Source of the DNA: Prostheceraeus crozeri
Taxonomy: Eukaryota > Platyhelminthes > Polycladida > Euryleptidae
Assembly: GCA_907163375.1 (NCBI GenBank)
Contig: CAJQUW010001866.1
Span: 1,178,001 to 1,242,000, forward strand
Length of the DNA stretch: 64,000 nucleotides
Reading direction: 5' to 3'
Within the stretch, counting starts at the first letter, position 1, and each line of letters opens with the position of its first letter. A program made the translations under genes and the position numbers. Shown one piece after another: positions 42,715 to 53,310 of this stretch. The notes below the pieces were generated by a model. The model was given only the letters and a program-made list of their open reading frames with translations. It searched no databases and was not told the origin of the DNA.

Positions 42715-42722
42715 CTTATATA
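42715..42722 (-). promoter_or_regulatory. TATA box (minus) for the 84-residue gene
   Basis: TATATAAG on minus, between repeat copy 2 and the ATG at 42674. Confidence 0.6.
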
Positions 42723-42790
42723 GGGTTTTCAACAATGAATTGCTCAACAGCGAATCAGAATGCTTCAGGGATAGCAATCGACTGCATAAT

Positions 42791-42928
42791 GTTCAAGTTG
42801 ACTGATAGCAGATTCAACTTAATGATAGTATTCGCCAGTCCGAAGACTGCCCAGGGCAAACCGCGTGGAGGTTCTATCATGTCTTGCCCCATGGTGGCCC
42901 TTAAGAGAGCCGATGGTTCGTTCTCGGG
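42791..42928. repeat. 138-bp hairpin-rich repeat, copy 2
   Basis: Same length and stems as copy 1, including GCCACCATGG on minus. It is flanked on the right by TAACGTCA (on minus TGACGTTA, CRE-like). Confidence 0.85.
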
Positions 42929-42940
42929 AGTAACGTCATC

Positions 42941-43206
42941 TTACACCCTACCAATTCTGCTGAGAGAGTCTTTGACTCTCTCTTTGGTAGCACTGTCGAC
43001 TTCCACGCTAATTGGCACGTGACTAAAAAGTGGAATGTAGCGCCATTCCGTTGGATTGACAGCAGTTGCTGTCATCGGATTGCCAATCCGAGCAAGATTA
43101 TTAAAAACTCTGTCTTGCTCCTCTAGCCTGCAAACTCCTCAAATAAATTTCGCGGCCTTAACTGCGGTCCGCGAGGAGAGCTGACTTGACTGTTCGGCGT
43201 CTGCAT
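42941..43206 (-). pseudogene. Small accessory gene, apparently frameshifted
   Basis: ATG 43206 sits about 32 nt below a TATA box. The first frame ends after 27 codons (PRNLFEEFAG then stop). A second frame opens beside it with LEEQDRVFNNLARIGNP and runs to the stop at 42941 (VNPTEWRYIPLFSHVPISV, ATKERVKDSLSRIGRV). The second part looks like real protein. A frameshift, or an unseen splice at TTTGCAG, would link the two. Confidence 0.4.
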
Positions 43207-43237
43207 GATTGAAATGAAATGAAATGAGAGGCAGTGG

Positions 43238-43245
43238 TTTATATA
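43238..43245 (-). promoter_or_regulatory. TATA box (minus)
   Basis: TATATAAA on minus, within the string GGTTTATATA on + that is repeated exactly at 45291-45300. It serves the small gene starting at 43206. Confidence 0.6.
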
Positions 43246-43265
43246 CCCCTCTAACGCGACGCAAC

Positions 43266-43403
43266 GTTCAAGTTGACTGATAGCAGATTCAACTTAATGA
43301 TAGTATTCGCCAGTCCGAAGACTGCCTAGGGCAAACCGCGTGGAGGTTCTATCATGTCTTGCCCCTAGGTGGCCCTTAAGAGAGCCGATGGTTCGTTCTC
43401 GGG
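43266..43403. repeat. 138-bp hairpin-rich repeat, copy 3
   Basis: Same length as copies 1 and 2, but with CCCAGG changed to CCTAGG and CCATGG to CCTAGG. The two changes lie on opposite arms of the GGGCAA/TTGCCC stem and extend its pairing. They also remove the minus ATG and place a stop in both long frames. Flanked by TGACGTG on the right. Confidence 0.85.
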
Positions 43404-43503
43404 AGTGACGTGATGGGGTGGTGAAGGCGGGCAAAGATCTGCAATGAAAATGATATGTATTAGAATAGGATATACTATCTTATTTACTTTTTCACTTACC
43501 AAG

Positions 43504-44670
43504 TTAGCCATCCTTTGGCAGTCTCGCGCGCTTCCGAATAGAAAATTTGTGCAGATGTCCGCGCATTCTCAGGCTGGCATGGAGACATTTTTTCGTTGGA
43601 TGGCCATTATAACATATTATTGACTCGTCCAGATTTTGATTCACGAGTACTTCGCCGGCCAAATGATTATCCCGAATAGGGATGTGAAACTCAAACAAAC
43701 GATCCTCATTCACACGTTCCCACTCATCCCTCATGCGCTCCAACTTCTCATACGCCTGCCTCTCATCACCCCTCCCAGCCACAGTCCTCTCTAACTCAAC
43801 ATTCCTCGCTCTCAACACACTCATCTCCTTCATCATCTCCTCAAACTTCGCTTCTGCATCTCTCATTCTTCTCTCCGCAGCACTCGCCCTCTTCTCACAC
43901 TCATCATTCTTCTCTTCCAACTCTCGCGTCTTATTCTTCAAATCAGTCACACTACGCCTCATTCTAATATTTTCATCCGCTACCTCCTTCGACTTCAGTT
44001 CCTTCTTTTTCAACTCATCCAACTCCTTCACAACTTCATCCTTCACTTTCTTCAAACTCTCATACTTATTAACCAACAAATCATGCGCCATCTGCTGCGA
44101 AACATGCCTCTTCTCTTCATACTTCAACCACCTCGCCGACTGCACACGAATCCCACCACTCTTCACTTTTGGGGAAGATGAGCTCTTCGGGTGGTCGGTG
44201 ATCACAATGTTTGACACCTCCGACGACGAAGAGCTCAACTTCCTCACACGCTTCCTCACACGCTCCCTATCTAAATCCACATCATCCTCATCATCACTCT
44301 CAAGCACTCTCTTTCGCCCAATCTCAGCTTCCAACGACGCAACCGCTCTCGCCAACTCATCATTCTCAACAACATTCTCAACCTTACCCTCTCGCTCGAT
44401 CGCCAACATTCGCTCCCTCTCTTCCACAATCAACTGCGTGAATCGCAAATCACTCACTAAACCACCACTACAGTCAGCATGCACTCTGTAGAAACGCGCC
44501 TCATCCTCATCACCCTTCAGCACTCTACACTTCACACACGCAACCCTATTCAAGATAATCATGTGGCCGTTGCCCGCCTTCTTCACATGCGCCTTGGCGT
44601 CCGCACTGCGATTAATTCGCCCACATGAGCACATTTTGATGTGATATTTACGATTCTTATCGTTTGCCAT
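43504..44670 (-). CDS. Long coiled-coil protein with N-terminal Cys/His module
   Basis: About 388 residues from ATG 44670. That start is preferred because a splice acceptor (TATCTTACAG) lies 17 bp upstream, so the longer frame to 44724 is intron. The N terminus has MCSCGR, a His pair and CVKCRVL, likely a zinc module. Then come an acidic/basic linker with a nuclear-type signal (RVRKRVRKLSSSSSEV) and a coiled coil of about 150 residues of Lys/Glu heptads (KDEVVKELDELKKKELKSKE). A tail with CYNGHPTKKC and a basic end (RKRARLP) follows. A donor GTAAGTG sits 4 nt after the stop. Function unknown; a DNA-bound scaffold is possible. Confidence 0.65.
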   Translation of the reverse strand: MANDKNRKYHIKMCSCGRINRSADAKAHVKKAGNGHMIILNRVACVKCRVLKGDEDEARFYRVHADCSGGLVSDLRFTQLIVEERERMLAIEREGKVENVVENDELARAVASLEAEIGRKRVLESDDEDDVDLDRERVRKRVRKLSSSSSEVSNIVITDHPKSSSSPKVKSGGIRVQSARWLKYEEKRHVSQQMAHDLLVNKYESLKKVKDEVVKELDELKKKELKSKEVADENIRMRRSVTDLKNKTRELEEKNDECEKRASAAERRMRDAEAKFEEMMKEMSVLRARNVELERTVAGRGDERQAYEKLERMRDEWERVNEDRLFEFHIPIRDNHLAGEVLVNQNLDESIICYNGHPTKKCLHASLRMRGHLHKFSIRKRARLPKDG

Positions 44671-44690
44671 GCCTGATTTATTGTTAACTG

Positions 44691-45769
44691 TAAGATAATG
44701 AAATTTGTATAAGTTTGGAATCATGTAGTACAGTCATATTCCTAAAGTATTACACTTAGTCAGGAATGATAGATTTGAGTGCAGTGAGTGGCACTCGATC
44801 CCGTCGACAGCCCGAAGGCCTTGTACTGATCACTAGGGAAGTGAGAGATCTTCCCCGATACCCGCTCTTTACAGCTGAAGACATCATTGTCACTGCCCCG
44901 AAGTGGTAACAGGAACGCCGAGTCAAAGGTAGTGATCAGTAGCTGGGATCTAACCCCTCAAAGCTGCCTTAGACTTAGTCAAATTTCAAATCTGATAGCA
45001 GATTTGAACTCAGGATACTTGAAAACCTTAGTCTATATGTTAAAACTTTGAAAAAACTGAAAATTAAGAATTTTTAAAAAATTCCGCATTTTACTACTCA
45101 TACTACTTTTAAAAAATTTTTATCAGTAGTAAAGACACTATCAAACTCTATCATACAAACTTTGAAGTAAGAAGATAGCTTGCCTACTTCAAAAGATAGA
45201 GTCCTTTGAAACACCCGATATCGGGAGCTCAGAGCGACGATCGTCGCTTACCTCGTCTTTCGATGAAGTGATCAGACTTACGTTGTCGGGGGTTTATATA
45301 TGCTCGGAAGAAAACTTAAAATGGCTCTATCTCCGAAAGTATTCATCGTAGCGACATGCGGTTTGTTGCAAACGATTCGTCTCATCATTCTCTATCATAT
45401 GACACCTGAACCATTCTGATATGACCACGGGAAGTTGGTCCGTCAGCACATGTCCATGTAACATGCCACAAGTGAAAAAATTCCTAAGTGTGAGAGCTCC
45501 AGTGTGGTGAAAATTTTGAAAAATTTAAAACTTCCGAATTTCGACCTGGGACCTTTACCAAAACATTTTTCACCAAATTTCACGGACCCCCCCTCCCCCC
45601 CCCTCGTTCAGAGGAATTTGATGAAAAATGTTTTGGTGACGGTCCCAGGTCGAAATTCCACACTTTGGAAAATTTTCAAAATTTTACCCATACAAAGCCA
45701 CTCTGACACTTAGGATTTTTTCAGGTGAGCGAGCTCCGACCTAAAATCTTGTAACCGCTTTAACTTTTG
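44691..45769. other. Right-arm 5' UTR/intron region and subterminal sequence
   Basis: Likely holds the 5' UTR exon and intron of the coiled-coil gene: donors GTAAGT and GTAAGC on minus at about 45281 and 45252. The stretch 44790-44960 is GC-richer and unexplained. A partial subterminal unit lies at about 45480-45769. Confidence 0.45.
45293..45300 (-). promoter_or_regulatory. TATA box (minus) of the rightmost Polinton transcript
   Basis: TATATAAA on minus, about 620 bp before ATG 44670, followed by possible splice donors. Mirrors the left-end TATA at 24875. Confidence 0.6.
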
Positions 45770-46547
45770 AACGAAGACAGATATGAACAAGCCGTTTCTT
45801 TCACTGAATTTGTCTCACTCTTAGCTTTCAAACGAGCTATGGCACGACAAAATCCGTCCACTAGAAGCCAAGATTGAAGCTAGCTGTCCCGAGGGGGGGA
45901 GGTCAGTGAAATTTGATGAAAAATGTTTTGGTGACGGTCCCAGGTCGAAATTCCACACTTTGGAAAATTTTCAAAATTTTACCCATACAAAGCCACTCGG
46001 ACACTTAGGATTTTTTCAGGTGAGCGAGCTCCGACCTAAAATCTTGTAACCGCTCTAACTTTTGAACGGCTGGTCCGATTGACTCGCAACAAAAAATGTT
46101 GTCGAGCAGTTTTTTCTCCTCTTTCAAACGAGTAGCCTTAAGACAAAATCCGTTTACTAGAACCAAAGTTAGAAGATTGCTGTCGGGGGGGGGGTCAGTG
46201 AAATTTGATGAAAAATGTTTTGGTGACGGTCCCAGGTCGAAATTCCACACTTTGGAAAATTTTCAAAATTTTACCCATACAAAGCCACTCTGACACTTAG
46301 GATTTTTTCAGGTGAGCTACGACAGTCCACCCTCCCAACCTGGCCGGCGCACCACGCCAGCCTGGCCGGCACACCACGCCAACCTAGACACCACATCACC
46401 GCGCGCTACACGACGGTCGGCCAGAGGGGGGACGTCAGAACCAAAGCACCACGGCGGCCGACCACGACACTCTGCCGTTCCAGAGGGGGGGACGTCAGCG
46501 ACGGCGGCCATCTTGCGCTATCCAGAAGTGGAGTTTTACTTACTACT
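45770..46547 (-). repeat. Polinton right terminal inverted repeat
   Basis: Complement of the left TIR from its terminal ACTACT inwards. It contains one type-A and one type-B subterminal unit, versus three type-A units on the left. Beyond 45770 homology switches to a rearranged unit. Confidence 0.93.
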
Positions 46548-46553
46548 CATGTT
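46548..46553. other. Target-site duplication, right (CATGTT)
   Basis: Exact repeat of 22982-22987, marking the right insertion boundary. Confidence 0.95.
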
Positions 46554-46583
46554 CTGCATTAACCAAATCATTTCTCCTTTCAG

Positions 46584-46866
46584 ATATCTGTACATCTGCT
46601 ATCCTCTCAAGCGTCTCATGACCACACGGAAGGCGAAGCTCATGACAGTCAGTCTTTACCTCTTTGCAATGGCTGTCGGTCTCGGCGCAGCGTTCACTGT
46701 TCGTCTTGTGAATGATGAAGTTCCTGGGAACGAAACCATCAGTGGGGACAATGTCACATACAAAGCGATACCTCAACAACAACAACTACCCCCTAGATGT
46801 GAAGAAATTGGAAATGTGAAGAACACCACACAGATCGAGAATACTTTGTACTTTGTGGTCCAGCAG
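46584..46866 (+). CDS. Class A GPCR exon: end of DRY motif, ICL2, TM4, ECL2
   Basis: Acceptor TCTCCTTTCAG, donor CAG|GTAAGA; 283 bp. The exon begins with the third base of an Arg codon followed by YLYICYPLK, so the intron splits the Arg of D-R-Y, a common ancient intron place in rhodopsin-type receptors. TM4 is SLYLFAMAVGLGAAFTV. The following loop has glycosylation sites (NET, NVT) and the ECL2 Cys (PPRCEE). The exon ends in phase 0. Exons for TM1-3 lie upstream of the Polinton, beyond what I can identify in this window. Confidence 0.88.
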
Positions 46867-49554
46867 GTAAGAAAGTTGTCCAGCAGGTAAAGTAGTAGAC
46901 TGCACAGCAAAATCCACATATCCTTGCACAGAGAGAAGCATCTAAGACATAACGGCGTCGAATGAGTTAGATCATCACATGATTTGGAATTTAACTTCGG
47001 CTTCAGACTCAAGTATTCGGTGTGGTAGATTGCCACCAACAGACAAGAAGTCAATTCTCTAGCGAATCTGTTGTTGGAAAATGCGTCGCTGGGTAGAAGT
47101 GTCTTGAAATCCTGTTTAGATATCGGCTTTCACTAGTGATGGGAATCTTGCAAGGCCTGCTTTTATCCATTAGCTTCGCATAGCAATCGTAGATATGGTC
47201 CTGTGGCGTCACTTGGCTTTGCAGCATGAAGCCGTTGAGTGCACGAAAAAAGGAATTCTATGACAGAGCTTTCTTAATTATGCTTTTGTAGAACGTGTTT
47301 TAAGTGATATTTTTAATGATTTCGCTAATCATTCAATTTAATCTTACTCGGCGTGACATGCAATGAGTAGCGCCTGCGTGAAGCGCCTCGATCTCGGATG
47401 CGGCATTAAGCGGTTAGAAAGTACGTATAATCCACTTTCCAATGCAGTGCCTTTCTGGCTATTTCACGCTTTCAACAGATGGGCAGGTGGTCTTGTGGTT
47501 AGAGGGCGTGCTTTCACGTCCTCTCTGTCCTGACACTGACTCAGATTGATGCTTAAATATGACTAAATGATTTGCAGTTTGCTTTTGGAAAATGCTATTT
47601 CTTCACTTGAATATATTTGTTGTCTCAAGTTTCACACTCGATTTTCATGGAATTCATGGAAAGGACTCTAAGAAAACGACGAAGTTTCAAGTCATCACTG
47701 TACCAATTATTCGACACTTGTAGGGAGCTGCGTAGATGAAGAGGACCTCTCAATTCACCATCGACCCGTCAATTTTTCACGAGAAGGCGAATAGTTTCAT
47801 TTTCATAGTATGACAGCTGACACGTGTATATTTGGTATTTACACCATTAAATTGCCATCTGGAGCTCAAATTTGATAAAACATGGAAAAACTTTCAGGAA
47901 ATATCAGAAATGAGCACATTCACTTCACAGTTACCGTTTATCTGTTTCCATCAATATTCCACACAACAATCTACACCTGAAATGATGGATGAAGGCTTAG
48001 CCCTCAAATTCATTTCATCGCTACTCCTGTTTTTTACAACGAAGCATTTATTCCATTCACATGCAAAACAACGGTGAATGTAGGTTAGTGAATAAACTCG
48101 CAACAATCGGATTCTCATTTTATGGTCTAGACTTATCAACTCAACAATTTCATGGAATTCACCGAAAGAATTTCAACCGTTTTACGATGTAAATGGATTA
48201 TACTTGTTTTACCAAGCAGATGTCAAAATGAAGAGGAGACAATCACAATGGGCAATTTGACCATATGCTCTCAAGTTGAAGAGCAATGTGTGCTGGTGAC
48301 AGATCGGTGAAGTTAAAAGCCAGCAGCAAATTTTCAAAATGCTTAAAAAGTACAGGAATAGCAGTAGTAACAGCTGATACTAAGAAATTTATCGACAAAT
48401 TTAGTGAGAAATTTAGTTTCATCTGTGAGTTCAGTTGGAATTGAAGTCTCCAATCATTTGCTGAACCATTGCCTCACTGGCGAATCTTTTGAATATCTTT
48501 CAAACAAAGAGGTTTCTAATAGTTTATTTCCTGAGTATTATTCAACTTTTTTCACGGAAGGAAAATATATGTGGCTATATACTTTGATCTGTGAATGTTT
48601 GGAATATATTGGCTGATTTCGGTGTAAATTCACTTCTAAATGCAATTGCGGTATCAATTCTTGATGAATTATGTTGAGATTATATGAAGGATTCTTCCTA
48701 TCAATATAAAGAAATTCACAAATGCAAAGTTTTTGAATTTAAAATTTGTCAGCTTATTATGTACTCATGTTTGTAATATGAAATTCAAATTTCAGATAGG
48801 ATTTTTATATATTTTGTGCTTTTTGGTTCTTCATCTGATCAGCAATAATATAGAAAATTTTCAGTATCGTATTGCTTTTAGTCTCTGTCTCGATAAGGCA
48901 CCGAACTGGGTTGTTTCTTCATCTGCAGAAGCTAAATACTAGGCATTATTTTAGTGCTGTATATTCGAGTTGAACTACAATTTTGAATTATTTGACCTTT
49001 GACCTCATCTAATGACAATGATGTAATCTCAGGGCGATTAATAATAAATGATTTTTATAAACTACCTTAACCAGAATTTTCGATTAGTGTATGGTTTATT
49101 TGCTTATTCTGTCTAATAGTAATCTAATCGAAATTTGTTAAAAATTTGCGTTTTTGACCTTTAAACTTCATCTCAGCACAGGGATGACTTTAAAAATAGT
49201 TATAGCGCTGTTTTTTTCTAAATTTCCTTTCAATGCTTATTCGATTGACGGGTGGCTTGGCAAAATTAGCTTTAAAAATTAGCAAATTAGCTGTTATGCA
49301 TATAAGCTTCGCCCTCCCCCCGAGTGGGGCGAGGATTAAAAAAGGCGAAAAGTCGGATTTATATTACAATAACAAACACTTTTCAGTCGACCGCAGCAGC
49401 AGGTACAGTTGTGTCTTAAGGACAAGCCAGGAGTATCATGTAATATGTGTGCGCAGAGCTCACACAACCAGGGATCTAAGGCATTGATCTGCTTGATAAT
49501 CGGTAATTGATCACTGCGATGTCTATGTTTCTTCATTTCTTTCTTGGTTTCCAG
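46867..49554 (+). other. GPCR intron, no other gene
   Basis: 2.7 kb of AT-rich intron. A tRNA A-box-like string (TGGTCTTGTGGTTAGAGG, 47488-47505) suggests a SINE fragment. Nothing else is supported. Confidence 0.6.
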
Positions 49555-49791
49555 GTGAATCATGCTTGTTATTGGCTTTCAATAGCCTCTGTCACAATTC
49601 TCTATGGGATGATCTTCGTCACCGTGATCCGGCTGCGTCGGAAAAGAGTTATTCGCCTCACTCTAGCCCACCAGAGTCGAGTTTCCATGTCAGCGATAAG
49701 AGGAGGGGAAGATTCTGTACCAACAACAGATCGAGTGATCAACTCCACAGGATCTTTCCGCGCTCATCCACGACGTCAGAACTCGTTACAG
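49555..49791 (+). CDS. Class A GPCR exon: TM5 and start of ICL3
   Basis: Acceptor TTGGTTTCCAG, donor CAG|GTGAGT; 237 bp, phase 0 at both ends. TM5 is CYWLSIASVTILYGMIFVTV, followed by a basic ICL3 start (IRLRRKRVIRL) and a Ser-rich loop with possible kinase sites (HPRRQNSLQ). Confidence 0.85.
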
Positions 49792-51244
49792 GTGAGTTTT
49801 ATTCATCACATATATACAGAAAGCAGAAGATGCTAGCATTGCTTTGAAAATCTGGGCAAAACACGATTCTACTGACAGTTGTGTAAATGAATAATTAGCC
49901 GTAAAGGAAAAGTTAGAAAACAGAATAAATTTTTAGGGCAAATGGCGCCGTCTCCGCCGCGGACCTCGGTTCCATTCCTCGGTCGGGCGAGTGCGATCTG
50001 GAATCAAGGGTATTAATGTCTATTACTGACGTATTCGTTGTCATTCTCTTTAGACATTCAATGTTGCAAGCATACTATTGATCAACTCATGAGGACAAAT
50101 GCAGTTGAAGAAGAGAGTTGTCAAGGTCGCCAGAAGAGCGACACGGATTGAAGCGACTCATCTTTATTTGCAATTACTTATTTCATACTGCAATCGAATG
50201 ACAATTGATATACTGTCTCTGCACAATATGAATGCTGGTAGCATTTCGCATTCAAAACAACGAAATGCACCAGAATACACAGATTTATTCGTTCGCTGAC
50301 TTTCATATGTGAACAACCGCTCACTGAATATCAAGTCAATAATAAATCACTTGTCAACAACAACAAGTCCTGCACCAAGTAAAAGTGCAAATACAGTATG
50401 TAAATACAGAGCAGCAAAGGACATTACCGGAACAGAAATAGAAAGAGGTCTCATGCTACCTGATTACTGAAAGGGCAGTAACACAAATTTGTCTGTTTTT
50501 ACTCGCAGTGTTAAATTACAATCGGTCGATAACACATACTGTCAATAGGACAACAAGCTCTCGATATCACTTGTTGATGACTTCTGCCTTCACTCACATT
50601 CCTGTCGTACCGTCAGCGTGGCATAATGAAGAAGGTGCGAGCTCGTCACCACCGTGGACTTCAGTTCGATTCTTGGGTCGCGCGATTGCGGTCGAGGAAT
50701 CATGGGTGTTGGTGTCTTTTATTTACTTATAGTCATCATTCTCTTAACATACTTCGACAGACCTCCATTGTCAATCAAAATTGTGACGCAGTTGAATGAC
50801 ATGTTGATATGCTGTTTTGAAAAGTCAAAGGCAAATCAAAGAGAGACGAATATCTATATCAATTTCTCTCACTTGCCGCGATTACATGCAATTATATCCG
50901 CTCTAGACTAATCTACACTCAGATAAATATATCTCTGTGGTCGCAAAAGGCCTACATTGAATATCTCAAAAGAATGACAATGACTATTAAATGAATGCTG
51001 TTAGCATTCTGTTAATAACATTAGAAATATAAGCTGTCCATATAACGTGGCCTTTTGAAGAAGGTGTCAGCTCGTCTTCACAGCGGCCTTCGGTTCGATT
51101 CCTGGATCAGGCGAGTGCGGCCGGGGAATCAGCGGTGTTGGTTTCTTTTATTGTCTTAATAGTTGTCACACTCTTTAAACATTCAATGTTTGCATGCTAT
51201 TGATCCTCTCACTAGCTCCACCATGTACATTCCTTCCTCCTCAG
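49792..51244 (+). repeat. GPCR intron with three copies of a SINE-like repeat
   Basis: Copies at about 49945-50095, 50625-50757 and 51050-51185 share GCGAGTGCG, GGAATCA.GGGTGTT, TTTTATT and TCTCTTTA blocks. The third has a perfect B box (GGTTCGATTCC, 51092-51102); the others are degenerate there. This points to a tRNA-derived repeat. Confidence 0.65.
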
Positions 51245-51682
51245 GTTTCCTCCAATCGTCGGATGTCTCGTCGGCAGAGCAACCCTGAAGGCACTCGAAG
51301 TGATCGAGCGGAGTCCACTCCTTTAGAGGAGTCGGAGCAACGTCGATTAAGCAATCGCACATCGAATGGTACCGGTCGACGTTCTCTCATCGATTTCTCC
51401 GGTGCCAGACCTTCAGTGAATCGTCTAATGGCGAGACACATGTTCCAGACAGTGAAATCTGCAGCTATACTTTTCGTCGTGTCCCTCGTCTTTATCTTGA
51501 CTTGCTTGCCTGCGTTGTTAATGGCAAACAAGAAGATTGAATACAATCTCGTCGTCTTTTATATGTATTTCCTGAACCATGCGACGAATCCTATCATTTA
51601 CTGCTTCATGAATCGTTCATTCAGAGAAGATCTGTCCAACCTTATCCGACGACGCATGATTCACCGCCGTTCTTTTATGTGA
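51245..51682 (+). CDS. Class A GPCR last exon: ICL3, TM6, TM7, C-tail
   Basis: Acceptor CCTCCTCAG, phase 0; stop TGA at 51680-51682. A long basic/Ser-rich ICL3 (RRMSRRQSNPEG, SIDFSGARP-like segment) leads to TM6 (ILFVVSLVFILTCLPALLMA, with the F-x-x-x-C-x-P type motif) and TM7 with NPIIYCFMNRSFRED, the NPxxY motif and helix 8. The C-tail is short and basic (RRRMIHRRSFM). It couples ligand binding to G proteins at the plasma membrane. The ligand cannot be told from this part. Confidence 0.92.
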   Translation, partial: VSSNRRMSRRQSNPEGTRSDRAESTPLEESEQRRLSNRTSNGTGRRSLIDFSGARPSVNRLMARHMFQTVKSAAILFVVSLVFILTCLPALLMANKKIEYNLVVFYMYFLNHATNPIIYCFMNRSFREDLSNLIRRRMIHRRSFM

Positions 51683-53244
51683 CGGAATTACTTCTTAACA
51701 ACTCCTTTGTTGATGTCTCGTTGATGTCTATGGTCTGACGTCGCTGTGTGTCTAACGTCACACGGTGTGAGATAAGAGGTGGGTTCTTGTGCATTCTGAT
51801 AAGATCTTTCTTCTATGACGCATTGTTATTAGCACTTTTTAAAATGACGCATTGTGATTTTGCGCTTTCTCAAATGAGGCATTGTGATTGGCTCTTTCTC
51901 AAATGACGATTAACGGATAGAGCAGAGGGGTTTAGGATGCGCAGTTGGAATCTTAAATTTATTTCTCAAGGCTTTCAATGGTCAAAGTGAGTGCAACCTA
52001 TCATCAATTATGAAAATAGCAGGATTTATCGTAGTTGGAAGAGATAATCAAATGCAACGGAAGGTTTCAAGACTCACAGTCTCTTCTCTCACACTGTGTT
52101 GAACGCAGTGTTCCCGTGGATGTCTCTTTGATGACTATGTTTTGACGTCACACTTTGAGTGTATGTCCGACGTCGTGATGACGTGCCAATCTAGCGTTTG
52201 TATAATGTCACAGTTTAATCGTTTATTTGACGTCACCGCTTGGAGGTAGATTCACATTTATGTTCTTTTATTTACTGTCAATCCATGTCTTAAGGACTTA
52301 TCCTAAGATCCCGTTTTATGCGACGTTGTAGAAATAATGACTTCCATTTCTTTCGTACTTGAATTTCATTTTATTTTCTGTTTGGCGAAAGAGCATTTTG
52401 ATTTATCAAACCATAGAATTAGAAATGTGGACCGTAGAAGCGGTAGAAGCAAGGGTAGAAGCGGCACATTATCTGGAGAGCTTCTCACTTATTGGAATCA
52501 AGTCCATAACATACGTAATGTCCGTGCTCTCCACACTATAAGCTGTCAGCTACCCAATGAAATAAATTTTGCTGGGAAACCAACTAATCAAAAAACTATC
52601 AATTTTCTATAAGTGAAGATGGTTGGGCTTTTTTTGGCCACCAGACCGTCTTGATCTGGTTGCCACGGTCTAACATTTCCCTGGAACTTTTCATATTACG
52701 CTTATATTGAATAATGTACTATTTGTAAAAAAACTGAACTGTAGTTTTTATTTACTACATCTTTTTGAGCGGAAGTCGCATTTTATATACAGTGTATATT
52801 TTTAATTATGCAAGGTGAATGACTTTGATGACTGCAAATGATTTGCAGTCTTGTGAAATATAAGTCACTTTCTATCACTTCCTACATAACCTTGTAAATC
52901 TTCAATTTCATTTAGTGAATTGACTACAATCTTTATGACTGAATGATAAATTCAATGCAGACACATTCACTTGTATATCTCAAGCATATTTGTTTGTGAT
53001 TTTATAGATTATAAATGTATTATCATTTCGCATAAGTTATAAGTTTAATATCAAAATTACACAATGCATATTATTCATCGTTGTATACTCACTGATTATT
53101 TATAAAATCTTTTAGACTTCCATGTAATATGATCGAATTCAGTATTGTAAGTTTGACTCTTAAATATTAATATCTTGCTGCTTATAAAGCATTAAAAGGT
53201 AACATGCAACTGTTTGCGTATTTATGCGATTTGAAGATGAGGAA
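51683..53244. other. GPCR 3' region; two perfect CRE palindromes
   Basis: TGACGTCA occurs at 52143-52150 and 52228-52235 with further half sites nearby. At 51817-51915 a short unit, AAATGACGCATTGTGATT, recurs. No gene is seen. Confidence 0.5.
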
Positions 53245-53310
53245 TCATCTGGTAGAAACTATACAGGTGTGGCATCATTGATGCCAGACAGTAAAAACGC
53301 TACCAGATGA
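53245..53310. repeat. Nested hairpin sequence
   Basis: TCATCTGGTAG (53245-53255) pairs with CTACCAGATGA (53300-53310), and inside GGCATC-ATT-GATGCC forms a second stem. Possible structured RNA or cruciform. Confidence 0.6.

Larger units (their letters stand above)
22988..46547 (+). mobile_element. Complete Maverick/Polinton (adintovirus-like) element, about 23.6 kb
   Basis: Bounded by terminal inverted repeats (22988-24371 and 45770-46547) that start AGTAGT and end ACTACT, and by a perfect CATGTT duplication. Inside are the hallmark genes: family B polymerase, chromodomain integrase, packaging ATPase, adenain-like protease, double-jelly-roll capsid protein, PX/pVI-like protein and penton-like proteins. 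Three genes carry a single in-frame TAG and the capsid frame lacks an ATG, so the copy may be decaying; the polymerase, integrase and protease frames are open. It sits inside a host GPCR intron on the gene's sense strand. Confidence 0.97.

Noticed and set aside
43733-44491. 252-codon frame on + across the coiled-coil gene
   Set aside because: Antisense shadow of the Lys/Glu-rich coiled coil; Ser/Phe-rich without motifs.
46312-46583. N-terminal part of the long open frame that ends in the GPCR exon
   Set aside because: This part is TIR sequence followed by intron; the exon starts at the acceptor at 46583/46584.
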